7,336 nucleotides of DNA from Gammaproteobacteria bacterium. GTDB lineage: Bacteria > Pseudomonadota > Gammaproteobacteria > Chromatiales > Chromatiaceae. Positions within the stretch are counted from its first letter, which is position 1. Every line of letters begins with the position of its first letter. A program made the position numbers and the translations under genes. A model generated the notes under the pieces. It made no database searches and was not told where the DNA came from. It was given only the letters and a program-made list of their open reading frames with translations. Shown one piece after another: positions 6,545 through 7,336 of this stretch. The DNA lies in assembly GCA_015231665.1 (NCBI GenBank), contig JADGBD010000096.1:1-7336 (forward strand). Reading direction: 5' to 3'.

Positions 6545-6598
6545 ACTCAGCGATCTCTGCGCTGCTTTGCGCGCTCTGCGTCCTTTCTGCTTCCGGCT
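6545..6598 (-). repeat. Dispersed ~50-bp repeat, left copy (inverted)
   Basis: The reverse complement of this segment matches 7191-7241. It begins with AGCCGGAA, then a short variable spacer, then 39 bp starting GGACGCAGAG and ending GAGATCGCTGAGT. The 39-bp core matches the other copy at 31 of 39 positions by hand count. A forward GGACGCAGAG at 6503-6512, next to the MITE end, also pairs with CTCTGCGTCC at 6574-6583 and could make a hairpin with it. Confidence 0.7.
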
Positions 6599-6613
6599 TA
6601 TGTTTGATTCAAC

Positions 6614-6628
6614 GGAGAAGACCCCATG
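6614..6628 (+). promoter_or_regulatory. RBS of the 6626 gene
   Basis: GGAGAAG at 6614-6620 lies 5 bp before the ATG at 6626, a good Shine-Dalgarno arrangement that fixes the start. Confidence 0.7.
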
Positions 6629-7168
6629 CCTCTGATTCCCTTTCTCATTGTTGGCGGAGTGACAGTTCTGCTGGCGCCGCTGTTTCTGATTCTGTTCGGC
6701 AAGTCGCGCGCAGAGCAACCGCAGATCGAGGGCATAGAGCTGGAACAGGGCGCGGATACCAGCGTCATAGTCACCACCGAGGAGATACCGCTGGATAACC
6801 GCGAGGGTAGCGATGTCATGAGCTCGGAGCACGAATTCAGCTGTTGCGCCGGTAACGAGCTTTCCCTGCACCGTAGCAGCGAGACCGAATACATGCTGGA
6901 GCAGAAGATTTTCGGTCTGCTTGAGGCGGGCATCGCCAAAAGTCTGCGCAAGGGCATGGGCTTCGAGGTCAATGAGCGGGTCAGCCGTTCGGTGAAGATT
7001 CGCTTCAACGTCGCCTCAGGCTCGCAAAATCGCTACCGCATCGTCTGGAAGCAGCAGCGGCGCAAGGGCAGTCTGGTGTTCCGTCAGGCCGGCCAGCGCC
7101 TGCGCCTGCCCTTTGAAATCACCTACGGCCTCAGTCATGAGGTGGAGTCCTTGCCCATCCCTATCTAA
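6626..7168 (+). CDS. Unrecognised single-pass membrane protein
   Basis: This 180-residue protein starts with a hydrophobic helix (residues about 2-25, PLIPFLIVGG through LFLILFG) followed at once by basic residues (GKSR). That arrangement suggests an anchor or uncleaved signal with a positively charged flank. An acidic linker (about 29-65) follows. The soluble part contains adjacent cysteines C73-C74, a helix (about 88-108, EYMLEQKIFGLLEAGIAKSL), then a basic beta-rich region (about 112-170) ending in SLPIPI. I do not recognise a family. It lies downstream of the magnetosome genes but is separated from them by a MITE and flanked by inverted dispersed repeats, so it may not be a magnetosome gene. 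The good ribosome binding site and normal composition support it as a real gene. Confidence 0.75.
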   Translation: MPLIPFLIVGGVTVLLAPLFLILFGKSRAEQPQIEGIELEQGADTSVIVTTEEIPLDNREGSDVMSSEHEFSCCAGNELSLHRSSETEYMLEQKIFGLLEAGIAKSLRKGMGFEVNERVSRSVKIRFNVASGSQNRYRIVWKQQRRKGSLVFRQAGQRLRLPFEITYGLSHEVESLPIPI

Positions 7169-7190
7169 CTTGGCCTGCTTGACCTGGTGC

Positions 7191-7241
7191 AGCCGGAAAA
7201 AGGGACACAGAGATCGCGGAGAAGCGCGGAGATCGCAGAGT
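7191..7241 (+). repeat. Dispersed ~50-bp repeat, right copy
   Basis: AGCCGGAA at 7191-7198 is followed by the 39-bp core at 7203-7241, in opposite orientation to the copy at 6545-6598. The core contains internal short repeats of GAGATCGC and GCGGAG. The copy starts 22 bp after the stop codon of the 6626 gene and could fold in RNA, but no classic hairpin-plus-U-run terminator is visible. Confidence 0.7.
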
Positions 7242-7288
7242 CCATTGAGCTTGCCAACAGGCCGGCTCGGAGGTGTAGCCAGGTAGCC

Positions 7289-7336
7289 ATGTCTAACGGC
7301 AACCCCGGATTCCGCTGCACAGGGATGTGCGAGTGT
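7289..7336 (+). CDS. Possible gene start running off the right edge
   Basis: An ATG at 7289 opens a frame that stays open for 16 codons to the window end (MSNGNPGFRCTGMCEC). GGAGG at 7269-7273 is rather far upstream (15 bp) to be its ribosome binding site. This is too short to judge. The remaining tail 7242-7288 shows nothing else. Confidence 0.12.
   Translation, partial: MSNGNPGFRCTGMCEC

Noticed and set aside
6500..7008. Minus-strand frames overlapping the 6626 gene
   Set aside because: They run through the dispersed repeat and up to the MITE edge and oppose a plus-strand gene with a good ribosome binding site and a coherent membrane-anchor architecture.
6335..7241. CRISPR array or direct-repeat array
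   Set aside because: The repeats are inverted, only two copies each, and have no regular spacers.
7166..7290. Minus-strand 41-codon frame across the right-hand repeat
   Set aside because: It consists largely of the dispersed repeat sequence and has no recognisable protein features.

Overview
The window is part of a magnetosome gene cluster from a magnetotactic bacterium. The diagnostic genes are the C-terminal part of a MamE-type protein (two magnetochrome CXXCH haem motifs followed by two PDZ domains) and two MamK actin-like genes. The DNA is GC-rich with Shine-Dalgarno-led, co-directional genes, which fits a pseudomonadotal (proteobacterial) host. I cannot fix the class from sequence alone. 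The mamE-mamJ-mamK order matches the mamAB operon of Magnetospirillum, but the tandem second J/K pair and the repeat-rich flank differ from it.

Layout, all on the + strand: (1) 2-1138, mamE 3' part, open at the left edge. (2) 1201-3021, a long acidic Pro/Glu/Ala-rich MamJ-like protein with a GTG start. (3) 3118-4134, mamK copy 1. (4) 4160-4933, a second, shorter, Gln/Ala-rich MamJ-like protein. (5) 4991-6016, mamK copy 2. (6) 6034-6288, a small unrecognised protein 17 bp behind mamK copy 2. (7) 6339-6499, a 161-bp fold-back MITE-like element with 18-bp terminal inverted repeats and a probable CTAG target duplication. (8) 6626-7168, an unrecognised protein with one N-terminal membrane helix, flanked by inverted copies of a roughly 50-bp dispersed repeat. 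(9) 7242-7336, a right-hand tail with only a speculative gene start at the edge.

Working model: MamE acts in magnetosome maturation as a protease and redox protein. The MamK proteins would form cytoskeletal filaments, and the two low-complexity J-type proteins would be adaptors tying magnetosomes to them. The most notable feature is that the adaptor-filament pair is duplicated in tandem (J1-K1-J2-K2). The two MamK copies are about 62% identical by my hand alignment (210/338, no gaps). The two J proteins share almost nothing except a C-terminal GRY(A/S)(V/L)LG(V/I)KY block. This suggests two co-evolving adaptor/filament pairs. The usual downstream genes of a mamAB operon (mamL, M, N, O and so on) do not follow. 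Repeats and unrecognised genes follow instead, so the window may cover an end or a rearrangement point of the magnetosome island.
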